The position numbers were made by a program, and so were the translations under genes. This document shows, piece by piece, positions 8,852-16,887 of a DNA stretch of 64,000 nt. Position 1 is the first letter of the stretch, and every line of letters begins with the position of its first letter. The DNA lies in assembly GCA_900604495.1 (NCBI GenBank), contig UWOR01000001.1, forward strand, positions 1 to 64,000, given 5' to 3'. A model generated the notes under the pieces. The model was not told the DNA's origin and made no database searches. It worked only from the letters and a program-made list of their open reading frames with translations. The DNA comes from Desulfovibrio sp. Marseille-P6017 (GTDB lineage: Bacteria; Bacillota_A; Clostridia; Peptostreptococcales; Peptostreptococcaceae).

Positions 8852-8894
8852 AGAGAGCCCCCTACACTATTTATATTTGTATAGGAGGCTCTCT
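8852..8894 (-). terminator. Intrinsic terminator inside the glpA-like leader (candidate attenuator)
   Basis: On the minus strand AGAGAGCC pairs with GGCTCTCT and CCTA with TAGG around a central loop, followed by TATATTTTTTC. It lies between a near-consensus promoter (8953-8981) and the glpA-like start codon at 8811. It could also be the end of the mgtC transcript, but its position downstream of a separate promoter makes a conditional terminator likely. In B. subtilis the antiterminator GlpP acts on glp leaders of this design; no glpP is in the window. Confidence 0.65.
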
Positions 8895-8952
8895 CTACTC
8901 TTCGCCCAATTATTAATTTTTCCTTCAAACGTTTTCCTGTTGATTTAATTAA

Positions 8953-8981
8953 ATTATACTTAATATTATTTTTACTGTCAA
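8953..8981 (-). promoter_or_regulatory. Sigma-A promoter of the glycerol-type operon
   Basis: Perfect TTGACA (-35, 8976-8981) and perfect TATAAT (-10, 8953-8958) separated by 17 bp on the minus strand. The start site would be near 8946, giving a leader of about 135 bases that contains the terminator at 8852-8894. Confidence 0.8.
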
Positions 8982-9003
8982 TAAAATATTCACTAGTTAA
9001 TTT

Positions 9004-9654
9004 TTAAACATACTTTACAGAAATTTCCTCATTTATCTTTGATATTTCTTCTAGCAATTTAATATGATCTATACTTTTATCATCACTTAATTTTAGTTTA
9101 AATATCAAAGTATTATCATTTTTATCCATAGAAAAATTTATATCATTCTTACTCATATCACATAGTAACTTTACTAGCTTATCTATAGACATACCTTCAT
9201 TCATTGTAATAATTATATTTATACTTTTTTGTCTTTTACGCCACATCTCCATATATTGTAGCGCATATAGTACTATAATCAAAAATATCCAAGATACTAA
9301 GGCAAGAAAGTAATATCCATATCCAATAGCTATTCCTATACAAGCTGTAGACCATATTCCAGCAGCTGTAGTCAATCCTTTTACACCGCTAGATGTTTTA
9401 AGTATTGTTCCTGCACCTAAAAAACCTATCCCTGATAACACTTGTGCTGATAACCTAGCTGGATCTAAATTAGCAGTACCACTATACTGTAAAAATAATT
9501 CGAGTGAAATTATTGATGATATACAAGAACCTAAAGATACTAGTATATGGGTTCTAAATCCTGCAAATTTATTTAATCTTTCTCTTTCTATACCTGTTAC
9601 TCCACCTACTACTAATGCTAATAATAATCTTAAAAATATTTCTCTTTCACCCAT
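9004..9654 (-). CDS. mgtC: MgtC/SapB family membrane protein
   Basis: A 216-residue MgtC-family protein. The N-terminal half has four hydrophobic segments with family motifs VGGVTGIERE (16-25), GFRTHILVSLGSC (32-44), ARLSAQVLSGIGFLGAG (67-83) and GLTTAAGIWSTACIG (92-106). The C-terminal 60 residues form an ACT-like cytoplasmic domain. Family members are tied to growth at low magnesium and to control of ATP synthase in pathogens; in Clostridia the role is unproven. Ribosome site AAGGGGAG precedes the ATG. A promoter with a hairpin and T-run right behind it lies upstream, as if expression were controlled in the leader. Confidence 0.9.
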   Translation of the reverse strand: MGEREIFLRLLLALVVGGVTGIERERLNKFAGFRTHILVSLGSCISSIISLELFLQYSGTANLDPARLSAQVLSGIGFLGAGTILKTSSGVKGLTTAAGIWSTACIGIAIGYGYYFLALVSWIFLIIVLYALQYMEMWRKRQKSINIIITMNEGMSIDKLVKLLCDMSKNDINFSMDKNDNTLIFKLKLSDDKSIDHIKLLEEISKINEEISVKYV

Positions 9655-9700
9655 ATACTTACTCCCCTTACTACATTAATTAAATAATCTTCAAAAAAAT

Positions 9701-9731
9701 AGGGAAATGAAGTCTATAATATCATTTCCCT
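9701..9731 (-). terminator. Terminator-like hairpin at the 5' end of the mgtC transcript
   Basis: GGGAAATGA (9702-9710) pairs with TCATTTCCC (9722-9730). On the minus strand TATTTTTTTG follows directly. No minus-strand gene ends here, and the hairpin lies between the candidate mgtC promoter and the mgtC start, so it may be an attenuator or an mRNA 5' stabiliser. Confidence 0.55.
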
Positions 9732-9744
9732 TGCCTTAATTACT

Positions 9745-9773
9745 AGAATATTCTATGTAAACTATAATGTCAA
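9745..9773 (-). promoter_or_regulatory. Candidate mgtC promoter
   Basis: TTGACA (-35, 9768-9773) and TATTCT (-10, 9745-9750) with a 17-bp spacer on the minus strand, 90 bases upstream of the mgtC start codon. Confidence 0.55.
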
Positions 9774-9984
9774 ATAGTTTTTATTTATCATTTAAATCCA
9801 TTTTCTTTATTTTTATATTAAAATATCAATTCATTATATGATAAAGTCACAGAGTTTATTTTTGTAATTTGTTATATTAAATAAGCATTAAAATTAAATA
9901 ATGAATCCTACGAAGAAACAAACTATAAATGCAATATTAACGCAAATAAAGGGTTTCTATGAAGATATGTAACTATGTTTATAG

Positions 9985-10143
9985 AAAGATTTTTCTATTA
10001 TTTGGTCAAGATTTGCTGGTGGATGTACAAATGGACATATGATGATGGGTATGATGCAATCTAGTATAAGCGGTTATGTATTTGCAGCTGTAGTATTTAC
10101 CGTTGCAATTCCAACAGCAATAATAAGTAAAAATAAATTATAA
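9985..10143 (+). pseudogene. 3' remnant of a YeeE/YedE-type membrane protein gene
   Basis: The frame ending at 10143 encodes RFAGGCTNGHMMMGMMQ followed by a hydrophobic helix, the end of a YeeE/YedE (thiosulfate transporter TsuA type) half-protein with its GGCTxGH motif. A stop codon lies at 9982-9984 and there is no start codon with a ribosome site; a short open frame at 9901 stops after 23 codons. Most of the gene has been deleted, leaving only the C-terminal region. It lies directly upstream of the second YeeE gene, as these genes usually come in pairs. Confidence 0.7.
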
Positions 10144-10159
10144 TTAAGGAGATTACAAT

Positions 10160-10720
10160 ATAAAAATATTACTTGATATAATATTAGGTTCATTCTTTGG
10201 ATATGCATTATATAAAGCTGGTGCTACTAACCCTAGAAAATTATTAGCAATGTTAAGATTAGAAGACTTAGATTTAGTAAAGATTACACTATTCGCTATA
10301 GGTCTTCCAAGTGTGTTACTATCTATTGCTAACTATATAGGTATTTTCGATATAAGTCACTTGGATATAAAAACTTTAAATACAAGGGTTATAATAGGAG
10401 GAATTATATTTGGACTATTATTTGGTGTTGCTGGTACTTGTTCTAGAACTTGTGTAGGTGCAGCAAGTGGTAGTAATTTTAAAAAAGCTATAAGTACAAT
10501 CCTTTGTGGATTACTTAGTGCCTTTGCTTTCTCAATATCATATGGATATTTAAATGAAAGAGGACTTATACCTGGATTTAATTTAGGAAATATGACTTTA
10601 TTTAACTTATCTCCTAAGTATCCATCAGTATTTAATATAGGCTTCATAGGATTATTTATAGTTGTAATATTATTTATGTTAGGCGGATACCTACTGCCTA
10701 AGTCTATTATAAAAAAATAA
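10160..10720 (+). CDS. YeeE/YedE family (thiosulfate/sulfur transporter) protein with ATA at the start position
   Basis: Reading in frame from 10160 gives a 186-residue membrane protein with five or so hydrophobic helices and the family motif GTCSRTCVGAASGS. Homology to YeeE/YedE proteins clearly extends upstream of the first ATG (10250): the codons from 10160 encode KILLDIILGSFFGYALYKAG, a typical first helix. An AAGGAG ribosome site at 10146-10151 is spaced exactly for the codon at 10160, but that codon is ATA. The gene is either inactivated by start loss or initiates poorly at AUA; a truncated product from 10250 is also possible. Its partner gene upstream is a remnant and a Crp/Fnr regulator lies downstream. 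Confidence 0.65.
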   Translation: MKILLDIILGSFFGYALYKAGATNPRKLLAMLRLEDLDLVKITLFAIGLPSVLLSIANYIGIFDISHLDIKTLNTRVIIGGIIFGLLFGVAGTCSRTCVGAASGSNFKKAISTILCGLLSAFAFSISYGYLNERGLIPGFNLGNMTLFNLSPKYPSVFNIGFIGLFIVVILFMLGGYLLPKSIIKK

Positions 10721-10739
10721 GTTTATAAATATTAAACTA

Positions 10740-10781
10740 ATGTGTATATTAATATGTATATTTATTAATATACACATTTTT
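10740..10781 (+). terminator. Terminator of the YeeE gene
   Basis: ATGTGTATATTAATA (10740-10754) pairs perfectly with TATTAATATACACAT (10763-10777), followed by a T-run. Confidence 0.75.
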
Positions 10782-10809
10782 CTATAAATAATATTGATTG
10801 GAGGAATTT

Positions 10810-11484
10810 ATGTTGGATATAGATAAAATTGAAATTTTAAAAGAAAATTTATCTTTTTACAATAATTTATCACCTGAAGAAATTAAGGACTTAATGTCTA
10901 AAAGTTATTTATCATCATATAAAAAAAGGGAACTAGTTCACAATAAAAACTCTACTTGTACTGGAGTTTTAATAACAATCTCAGGTCAATTTCGAGCTTT
11001 TATATCTGCTCCATCAGGAAGAGAGTTAACCCTTTTTAGATTGCTTGAAAGGGATATCTGCATATTATCTGCTGGCTGTGCATTTAAAAATATTACATAT
11101 GATGTAAATCTAGAATCAGAAGAGCAATCTTTAGCGCTTATTATTGATAGTTCATTTTTTAATGAATTATCTAAGTCTAATACTCATGTGTTAAACTTTT
11201 TACTTAATCTAACTCAAGATAAGTTATCTAATGTTATGGGTGTTTTAGAACAGGCTATTTTTTTTAGTTTAGACTCAAGAATTTCTAATTTACTAATAGA
11301 ACAATCCAATTTTACAAATTCTAATGTTCTTTATATAACTCATGAATCTATTGCAAATCATTTAGGTTCTGCAAGGGAAGCTGTAAGTAGAATACTAAAA
11401 AAATTTGAGAAAAATAAAATTATAGAAATTAATAGAGGAAAGATAAAAATTCTTAATATAGATGCTCTTAAAGCTTTATCTTAA
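10810..11484 (+). CDS. Crp/Fnr-family transcriptional regulator
   Basis: A 224-residue regulator: cyclic-nucleotide-binding-like beta barrel at about 15-125, dimerisation helix, and a C-terminal winged helix-turn-helix whose recognition helix reads AREAVSR (about 193-199). That resembles the CRP pattern RExxxR. Cysteines are present (CTG near residue 49, DICILSAGC near 84-92); whether they bind a cluster or metal is unknown. The start ATG is set by GGAGG at 10800-10804. It follows the YeeE genes, so it may have controlled sulfur uptake. Confidence 0.88.
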   Translation: MLDIDKIEILKENLSFYNNLSPEEIKDLMSKSYLSSYKKRELVHNKNSTCTGVLITISGQFRAFISAPSGRELTLFRLLERDICILSAGCAFKNITYDVNLESEEQSLALIIDSSFFNELSKSNTHVLNFLLNLTQDKLSNVMGVLEQAIFFSLDSRISNLLIEQSNFTNSNVLYITHESIANHLGSAREAVSRILKKFEKNKIIEINRGKIKILNIDALKALS

Positions 11485-11492
11485 TTATAAAA

Positions 11493-11550
11493 AAAGAGTT
11501 CATTTTCTAGTACTAGATTCGTATATCTATACTAATTTAATGAACTCTCT
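11493..11550. terminator. Bidirectional terminator
   Basis: GAGTTCATT (11496-11504) pairs with AATGAACTC (11539-11547). The minus strand ends in a run of seven T, and the + strand has TTCTTTTTTT a little further on. It separates the convergent Crp/Fnr and hypothetical genes. Confidence 0.65.
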
Positions 11551-11584
11551 TCATTCTTTTTTTAAAGATTTTGTCTTCTTATCA

Positions 11585-12274
11585 CTATCTATTCTTTTTC
11601 TTATCTAAGCATTTCTCAGGATATATATGTATTAACTCCCACTTATTATTTTTATTATTTTTATAATCAGCTATCTTTATATCTACACCATTAGTTAATT
11701 GGTAAAATAGAACATAATATTCATTTTTGTTTTTATCTTTAAAATATGCCTTTTTTTTATATCCATCTTGTGTAATCTCTATATTTCCATCTACTAGTGA
11801 ACACCAATCTCTATATTCAATTTCTATAAATGATTTTGCATCATATTTCCAACCATGATAAGGTGCACATAAATAATTCTCACCTAAGTACTCCATATCT
11901 TTAATTTTATATGTATGACCTTCTTTTTCTAAATAAATATATCCATAGTAGTAAGCAAATAAACCTAATTTTTCTTTTGAGCCTTCTATAACCTCTAGCT
12001 CTACAAAATACTTTAATTCACTAGATTCCTCTTCCTCTGAGTCTACCTTATTTAGTTTAATTAAATTAATATGTAATTTATTTTCAAATGATTTTAAATA
12101 CTCATTATAAGAATACTTTAACTTATAAGAACTAGATAGAAAATTATATGCTACTGGATAAGGTCCTTTGGTATCACCTAAACTTCCACAACCTGTATTA
12201 GTATCCTCAGTAGGATTTGCAGCTTCTCTAAGTACACTAAAGTAATTTATTATAGTATCTTCTGGTGATTTCAT
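11585..12274 (-). CDS. Hypothetical protein, 3' part of a gene split by an in-frame stop
   Basis: A 229-residue open frame beginning MKSPEDTIINYFSVLREAAN, containing GCGSLGD near residue 28 and a tyrosine- and lysine-rich body. I do not recognise the family. It has no ribosome binding site: the bases before its ATG are A/T/C only. It is in the same frame as the 100-codon gene directly upstream, separated only by TAA and CTT codons. The simplest reading is that both belong to one exported protein of about 324 residues interrupted by a nonsense change. Confidence 0.55.
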   Translation of the reverse strand: MKSPEDTIINYFSVLREAANPTEDTNTGCGSLGDTKGPYPVAYNFLSSSYKLKYSYNEYLKSFENKLHINLIKLNKVDSEEEESSELKYFVELEVIEGSKEKLGLFAYYYGYIYLEKEGHTYKIKDMEYLGENYLCAPYHGWKYDAKSFIEIEYRDWCSLVDGNIEITQDGYKKKAYFKDKNKNEYYVLFYQLTNGVDIKIADYKNNKNNKWELIHIYPEKCLDKKKNR

Positions 12275-12277
12275 AAG

Positions 12278-12559
12278 TTATTTTGGTAAAGTTATATTCA
12301 TATAATTATTTCCATAAAAATTATATAGTTCATTTTCTCTTTTATCATTTAATATTGGCATGTTTGATGGTCTAAAAAATCTTTCTAAATTAGAAAACTC
12401 TTCTTCATTTCTTACATCAAACTCGCATGTTGTGCAATCTTCTTTTATATAAGTTCCACCTAGTATTAATGTATTATCATTAGCTTCATATCCATTTACT
12501 TTAATTGTACTCCCGATTAAAAATACTATAACTATAAAAATAATTTTAATCTTAAACAT
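12278..12559 (-). CDS. Hypothetical exported protein, 5' part of a split gene
   Basis: 93 residues from the ATG preceded by GGAGAT (an in-frame ATG 21 bases upstream has no ribosome site). The product begins with a signal peptide, MFKIKIIFIVIVFLIGST, then a short polar region with CTTC near residue 43, and stops abruptly at a TAA. The frame continues into the 11585-12274 open frame after only one sense codon, so this looks like the N-terminus of a secreted protein broken by a stop. Confidence 0.5.
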   Translation of the reverse strand: MFKIKIIFIVIVFLIGSTIKVNGYEANDNTLILGGTYIKEDCTTCEFDVRNEEEFSNLERFFRPSNMPILNDKRENELYNFYGNNYMNITLPK

Positions 12560-12640
12560 AACTTTAACATCTCCGTCCATATATAAATTATTACTTATTA
12601 TGTTTAATTCTTATATTTATAATACTAAATATTAATAAAA

Positions 12641-12677
12641 AAACCTGTCTTAAGATTTCTTATCTTAAAACAGGTTT
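12641..12677 (-). terminator. Terminator of rny
   Basis: AAACCTGT (12641-12648) pairs with ACAGGTTT (12670-12677), extended inside by TCTTAAGA/TCTTAAAA. On the minus strand a run of seven T follows, 5 bases after the rny stop codon. Confidence 0.8.
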
Positions 12678-12681
12678 CATT

Positions 12682-14223
12682 TTATTTTGCATATTCTATT
12701 GCTCTAGTCTCTCTTATTATACTAACTTTTATTTGACCTGGATATTCAAGCTCATCTTCAATTCTCTTAGTCATTTCTCTAGCTAGTAAGTGTATTCCTT
12801 CATCTGAAACATTTTCTGGCTTAACCATTATTCTAATTTCTCTACCAGCTTGTATTGCAAATGATTTTTCTACACCTTCATATGAGTTAGCTATTTCCTC
12901 TAACTTCTCTAATCTCTTAATATATGCTTCAAGAGTTTCTCTTCTAGCTCCTGGTCTAGCTGCAGATATTGCATCTGCTGCAGTTACTAATACAGCTTCT
13001 ATTGTTTGAGGCTCATAATCTCCATGGTGAGTACTCATAGCATGTATTACTTCTTTAGATTCCCTATATCTTCTAAGTAAATCCATACCTATTTCTACAT
13101 GAGTTCCTTCCATCTCATGGTCCACTGCTTTACCTATATCATGAAGTAAACCAGCTCTTTTTGCTAATTTTACATCAGCTCCAATTTCAGCCGCCATTAT
13201 ACCAGCTATATGAGCTACCTCTATAGAGTGTTTTAATACATTTTGTCCATAACTAGTTCTATAGTTAAGTCTACCTAATAATCTAACTAATTCTGGATGT
13301 AATCCATGAACTGCGGTTTCAAAAGTTGCTTGTTCCCCATATTCTTTAATTATATTATCGACTTCTTTTCTAGCTTTTTCTACCATTTCTTCGATTCTAG
13401 CTGGATGTATTCTACCATCTGCTATAAGTTTTTCAAGTGCAATTCTTGCAACTTCTCTTCTTATTGGATCGAATCCAGATAAAATTACTGCTTCTGGTGT
13501 ATCATCTATTATAAGATCAATTCCAGTTGCTGTTTCTAGAGTTCTTATATTTCTACCTTCTCTACCTATGATTCTTCCCTTCATTTCATCATTAGGTAAG
13601 TTAACTACTGTAACAGTAGTTTCTGCAACATGATCTGCTGCACACTTTTGGATGGCATAACCTATAATTTCCCTTGATTTTTTCTCAGCTTCTTCTTTAG
13701 CTTGAGTTTCTATTTCTTTTATCATTATAGACATTTCACGTCTAACTTCTCTCTCTGCTTTGGATAATATAATTTCCTTTGCTTCATCTGATGTTACACC
13801 TGATATGCTTTCTAATTTTTCTAGTTGTTGATTCTTTATAGTTTCAACTTCTTCTTCTTTTGTTTGAACCACTTTTAATTTTTCATTAAGATTAGATTCT
13901 TTAGATTCTAAATTTTGTAATTTTTTATCTAATGCCTCTTCTTTTTGCACTAATCTATTCTCAAATTTCTGTAATTCGTTTCGTCTAGACTTATGTTCTC
14001 TTTCTACGTCTGTTCTTAACTTATGAATTTCTTCTTTAGCTTCTAATAGCTTTTCTTTTTGTAATGTTTCTGAGTCTCTTTCTGCTTTATCTAAAATCTC
14101 TTTAGCTAGTTGATCTGCTTGACCAATTTTTGCTTCAGAAATATTTTTTCTTACAAAATATCCAACTCCAACACCAACAAGCACCGCTACTACGCCTATT
14201 GCTATCGTTTCTATGACATCCAC
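12682..14223 (-). CDS. rny: Ribonuclease Y
   Basis: A 513-residue endoribonuclease that starts decay of many mRNAs at the membrane. Layout: N-terminal membrane helix (about 5-24), long charged coiled coil (25-190), KH domain with [13 protein letters not shown] (about 218-230), and an HD domain with [12 protein letters not shown] (about 359-370). The start is unclear. The only ATG, GTG or TTG codon near the N-terminus is a GTG that abuts the ribosome site AAAGGAG with no spacer; the codon at proper spacing is ATA three codons later. It is downstream of recA with its own promoter, the common Firmicutes order. Confidence 0.95.
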   Translation of the reverse strand: MDVIETIAIGVVAVLVGVGVGYFVRKNISEAKIGQADQLAKEILDKAERDSETLQKEKLLEAKEEIHKLRTDVEREHKSRRNELQKFENRLVQKEEALDKKLQNLESKESNLNEKLKVVQTKEEEVETIKNQQLEKLESISGVTSDEAKEIILSKAEREVRREMSIMIKEIETQAKEEAEKKSREIIGYAIQKCAADHVAETTVTVVNLPNDEMKGRIIGREGRNIRTLETATGIDLIIDDTPEAVILSGFDPIRREVARIALEKLIADGRIHPARIEEMVEKARKEVDNIIKEYGEQATFETAVHGLHPELVRLLGRLNYRTSYGQNVLKHSIEVAHIAGIMAAEIGADVKLAKRAGLLHDIGKAVDHEMEGTHVEIGMDLLRRYRESKEVIHAMSTHHGDYEPQTIEAVLVTAADAISAARPGARRETLEAYIKRLEKLEEIANSYEGVEKSFAIQAGREIRIMVKPENVSDEGIHLLAREMTKRIEDELEYPGQIKVSIIRETRAIEYAK

Positions 14224-14333
14224 CTCCTTTGTAATAATCCCAAAATGTCACCTTTGCAACTTCAAAATTTTATTATTAAGTAAACTATGCTACATAATAA
14301 ACTATATTCAAAGAATAATCTTCTTATATATGT

Positions 14334-14363
14334 CTAATAGAGTACATTTTCATACTCTATTAG
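14334..14363. other. Hairpin in the recA-rny gap
   Basis: CTAATAGAGTA (14334-14344) pairs perfectly with TACTCTATTAG (14353-14363). No T-run follows on the minus strand, so it is a weak terminator at best. It lies downstream of the rny promoter, hence in the rny leader. Confidence 0.45.
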
Positions 14364-14394
14364 AAAATTATTTTACATAATTTATCCTTACTTA

Positions 14395-14423
14395 ATTTTA
14401 TTATTTTTTCTAGCTTATGTCAA
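14395..14423 (-). promoter_or_regulatory. Promoter of rny
   Basis: Perfect TTGACA (-35, 14418-14423) and TAAAAT (-10, 14395-14400) with a 17-bp spacer on the minus strand, between recA and rny. The leader would be about 165 bases long. Confidence 0.65.
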
Positions 14424-14454
14424 GTTAATAGGATTAATAGGAGGTATTGATTTT

Positions 14455-15510
14455 TTATTCTTCAAAGTTATCTATACTTTCGTTGTCTTCATGATCTGCT
14501 GCATTATCTTTTGCCTCATCTAACTTATAATGAGCTCTTACTTTTGTATCTATTTCATTAGTTAAATCCATATTATCTTGTAAGAACTTTTTAACATTTT
14601 CTCTACCTTGTCCAAGTTTTATATCATTATAGCTATACCAAGCTCCAGACTTTTTAACTATATCTATATCTGCTGCTATATCTAATAAGTCACCTATTTT
14701 AGATATACCTTCTCCATACATTATATCAAATTCTGCTTGTTTAAACGGTGGAGCAACTTTATTCTTTACTACCTTAACTCTTGTTCTACTTCCTAAAACT
14801 TTATCACCTTGTTTTATAGTATCTATTTTTCTAACATCAAGTCTTACTGATGAATAGAACTTAAGTGCTCTACCACCTGTAGTAGTTTCAGGATTACCAA
14901 ACATTATACCAACTTTTTCTCTTAATTGGTTAATGAATATTGCAACACAGTTAGATTTCTTTATTGATCCTGTTAGTTTTCTTAGTGCTTGAGACATAAG
15001 TCTTGCTTGAAGACCAACGTGAGAGTCTCCCATATCCCCTTCAATTTCAGCTCTTGGAACTAATGCCGCAACTGAGTCAACTACTATTATATCTATTGCA
15101 TTACTTCTTATTAATGCTTCTGTTATTTCCAGTGCTTGTTCTCCTGTATCTGGTTGAGATATTATTAAGTTATCTATATCTACTCCTAATGCTTTTGCAT
15201 AAACTGGATCTAGTGCATGTTCTGCATCTATGAATGCCGCTATTCCACCTTGTTTTTGAGCTTCTGCCACAGTATGAAGAGCAACTGTTGTTTTACCTGA
15301 AGATTCTGGTCCATATATTTCTACTATTCTACCTTTTGGAAGTCCCCCTATACCAACAGCTATGTCAAGTCCAATTGAACCTGTTGGTATAACATCTATA
15401 TTCATAGATGTCGCTTCTCCAAGTCTCATTACTGAACCTTTACCAAAGTCTTTTTCAATTTTCCCTAAAGCTAGGTTAAGGGCTTTCAGCTTTTCTTGTT
15501 CAATACTCAT
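14455..15510 (-). CDS. recA: Recombinase RecA
   Basis: A 351-residue RecA: Walker [10 protein letters not shown] (67-75), Walker B segment [14 protein letters not shown] (about 139-152), L2 loop region [22 protein letters not shown], and an acidic C-terminal tail. It catalyses homologous strand exchange and LexA cleavage. AAAGGAAG precedes the ATG. A LexA-type operator overlaps the start site of its promoter, so it belongs to the SOS regulon. In many Firmicutes cinA lies just upstream of recA; here no cinA is present. Confidence 0.98.
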   Translation of the reverse strand: MSIEQEKLKALNLALGKIEKDFGKGSVMRLGEATSMNIDVIPTGSIGLDIAVGIGGLPKGRIVEIYGPESSGKTTVALHTVAEAQKQGGIAAFIDAEHALDPVYAKALGVDIDNLIISQPDTGEQALEITEALIRSNAIDIIVVDSVAALVPRAEIEGDMGDSHVGLQARLMSQALRKLTGSIKKSNCVAIFINQLREKVGIMFGNPETTTGGRALKFYSSVRLDVRKIDTIKQGDKVLGSRTRVKVVKNKVAPPFKQAEFDIMYGEGISKIGDLLDIAADIDIVKKSGAWYSYNDIKLGQGRENVKKFLQDNMDLTNEIDTKVRAHYKLDEAKDNAADHEDNESIDNFEE

Positions 15511-15560
15511 ATTTATATTCTTCCTTTCATCTATTAAATATTAAATTAAATTCTTATCAT

Positions 15561-15574
15561 CAAACATTTGTTCG
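15561..15574. promoter_or_regulatory. LexA (SOS) box of recA
   Basis: Read on the minus strand, CGAACAAATGTTTG fits every position of the Bacillus-type LexA consensus CGAACRNRYGTTYG. It begins right downstream of the recA -10, over the expected start site, a position that blocks RNA polymerase. A second, weaker dyad (TCAAC-N4-GTTGA) lies at 15650-15663. Confidence 0.85.
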
Positions 15575-15580
15575 TATATA

Positions 15581-15609
15581 ATTATACCTTATTACATCTT
15601 TCTAGTCAA
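15581..15609 (-). promoter_or_regulatory. Promoter of recA
   Basis: TTGACT (-35, 15604-15609) and TATAAT (-10, 15581-15586) with a 17-bp spacer on the minus strand. The rest of the 391-base recA-VOC gap is A+T-rich, and I see no gene in it. Confidence 0.75.
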
Positions 15610-15901
15610 ATTTCTTCATTTAATATATAGACCTATTTTTCACTATAATTCAACAAACGTTGATAGTAAAATTTTACCATACTTATTTCATTTATAAACC
15701 CTTTTATAATCTTTTATACTAATTTAATCTATAAATTTTAATATTCCCTAAAATTTATAAGAGTATGTTGAAACCTTCTTACCATCTTATTCTTATTCAA
15801 TAATCATAATTTTAATTTTTTGCTATATATTTAAACTTTCAATTGAATCTATGAAAATATAAATATACAATTATTATATAAAGTTATTCATAGGGGGTAT
15901 T

Positions 15902-16294
15902 ATGAAATTAAATAAGATACATCATACAGCTATAATTTGCTCAAATTATGAAAAGTCAAAAAACTTTTATGTAAATATTTTAGGTTTAAAAATTATAAAT
16001 GAAACTTATAGAAAAGATAGAAACTCATATAAGCTAGATTTACAAGTAGGAGATTGCCAATTAGAACTTTTTTCTTTTGATAATCCACCTAAAAGATCAA
16101 GCTATCCTGAGGCCTGTGGACTTAGACATTTATGTTTTGAAGTTAATGACATTGGTGAAGCTATAGATTATTTAAATAACAATGGTATACCTACTGAGAA
16201 TATAAGAATAGACGAAGTCACTCAGTGCAGATTTACATTTTTTAATGATCCTGATAATCTGCCAATTGAATTATATGAGACTTTTAAAATATAG
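15902..16294 (+). CDS. VOC family (glyoxalase/bleomycin-resistance fold) protein
   Basis: A 130-residue single-subunit VOC protein with two beta-alpha-beta-beta-beta modules. Candidate metal ligands are a histidine in KIHHTAI (residue 7 or 8), a glutamate in QLELFSF, a histidine in LRHLCFEV, and a glutamate in PIELYE. This matches the group often annotated as lactoylglutathione-lyase-like (GloA2/SMU1112c type), whose true substrate is usually unknown. It carries a clear GGGGG ribosome site and is the only + strand gene between recA and pgsA, ending at a strong bidirectional terminator. Confidence 0.88.
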   Translation: MKLNKIHHTAIICSNYEKSKNFYVNILGLKIINETYRKDRNSYKLDLQVGDCQLELFSFDNPPKRSSYPEACGLRHLCFEVNDIGEAIDYLNNNGIPTENIRIDEVTQCRFTFFNDPDNLPIELYETFKI

Positions 16295-16304
16295 TTTTCT
16301 AAAT

Positions 16305-16346
16305 AATAAAATACCTTGAAGAAAAATATCTTCAAGGTATTTTATT
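16305..16346. terminator. Bidirectional terminator
   Basis: A perfect 18-bp inverted repeat (AATAAAATACCTTGAAGA at 16305-16322 against 16329-16346) with A- and T-runs on its arms, between the convergent VOC and pgsA genes. Confidence 0.85.
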
Positions 16347-16887
16347 ATTTACTTTCCATAAATAATTCTTTATTTTTATATAAGTATTCCCATCCAGAAT
16401 ATAATGTAAGCAATGTAGCAATTAATATACACACAAAACCTATATTTAATAATAAAGTATTATTAAAGTTTGCACCTATTAATAAAACTATTATAGATAT
16501 CATTTGTGTTATAGTTTTTAATTTTCCTCCACCACTTGCTGCTATAACTTTACCGTCAGCTGCTGCTATGGCTCTTAATATACTTACAGTAAGCTCCCTA
16601 GAAACTATTATGATTACCATCCAAGCTGGCACTAACCCTGCTTCTATCATACAAGTTAGTGTTGATATAACTAATAGTTTATCTGCAAGTGGGTCCATAA
16701 ATTTACCAAAGTCAGTAACTAAGTTGCGACTTCTAGCAATGTGCCCATCCATAGCATCAGTTATAGAAGCTACTATGAATATTATACATGCAATTAAAAA
16801 TTTATTTGGTATATTAAGTAGCATTACTACTATTAATACAGGTATTAAAAATATCCTAAATAATGTTAATTTATTAGGCAAGTTCAT
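16345..16887 (-). CDS. pgsA: CDP-diacylglycerol-glycerol-3-phosphate 3-phosphatidyltransferase
   Basis: A 180-residue membrane enzyme making phosphatidylglycerol phosphate. The CDP-alcohol phosphotransferase signature DG-x2-AR-x8-G-x3-D-x3-D is complete: DGHIARSRNLVTDFGKFMDP followed by LAD (about residues 47-69). Several hydrophobic helices follow. It begins within the last 14 bases of rimO, so the two are coupled. It is the last gene of the ftsK-mnmH-rimO-pgsA operon, with the terminator overlapping its end. Confidence 0.95.
   Translation of the reverse strand: MNLPNKLTLFRIFLIPVLIVVMLLNIPNKFLIACIIFIVASITDAMDGHIARSRNLVTDFGKFMDPLADKLLVISTLTCMIEAGLVPAWMVIIIVSRELTVSILRAIAAADGKVIAASGGGKLKTITQMISIIVLLIGANFNNTLLLNIGFVCILIATLLTLYSGWEYLYKNKELFMESK

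Noticed and set aside
9837..9851. TATGA-N5-TCACA upstream of the YeeE remnant as an operator for the nearby Crp/Fnr protein
   Set aside because: One half-site is imperfect and the spacing is 5 instead of 6, so it is not distinguishable from chance in this A+T-rich gap.
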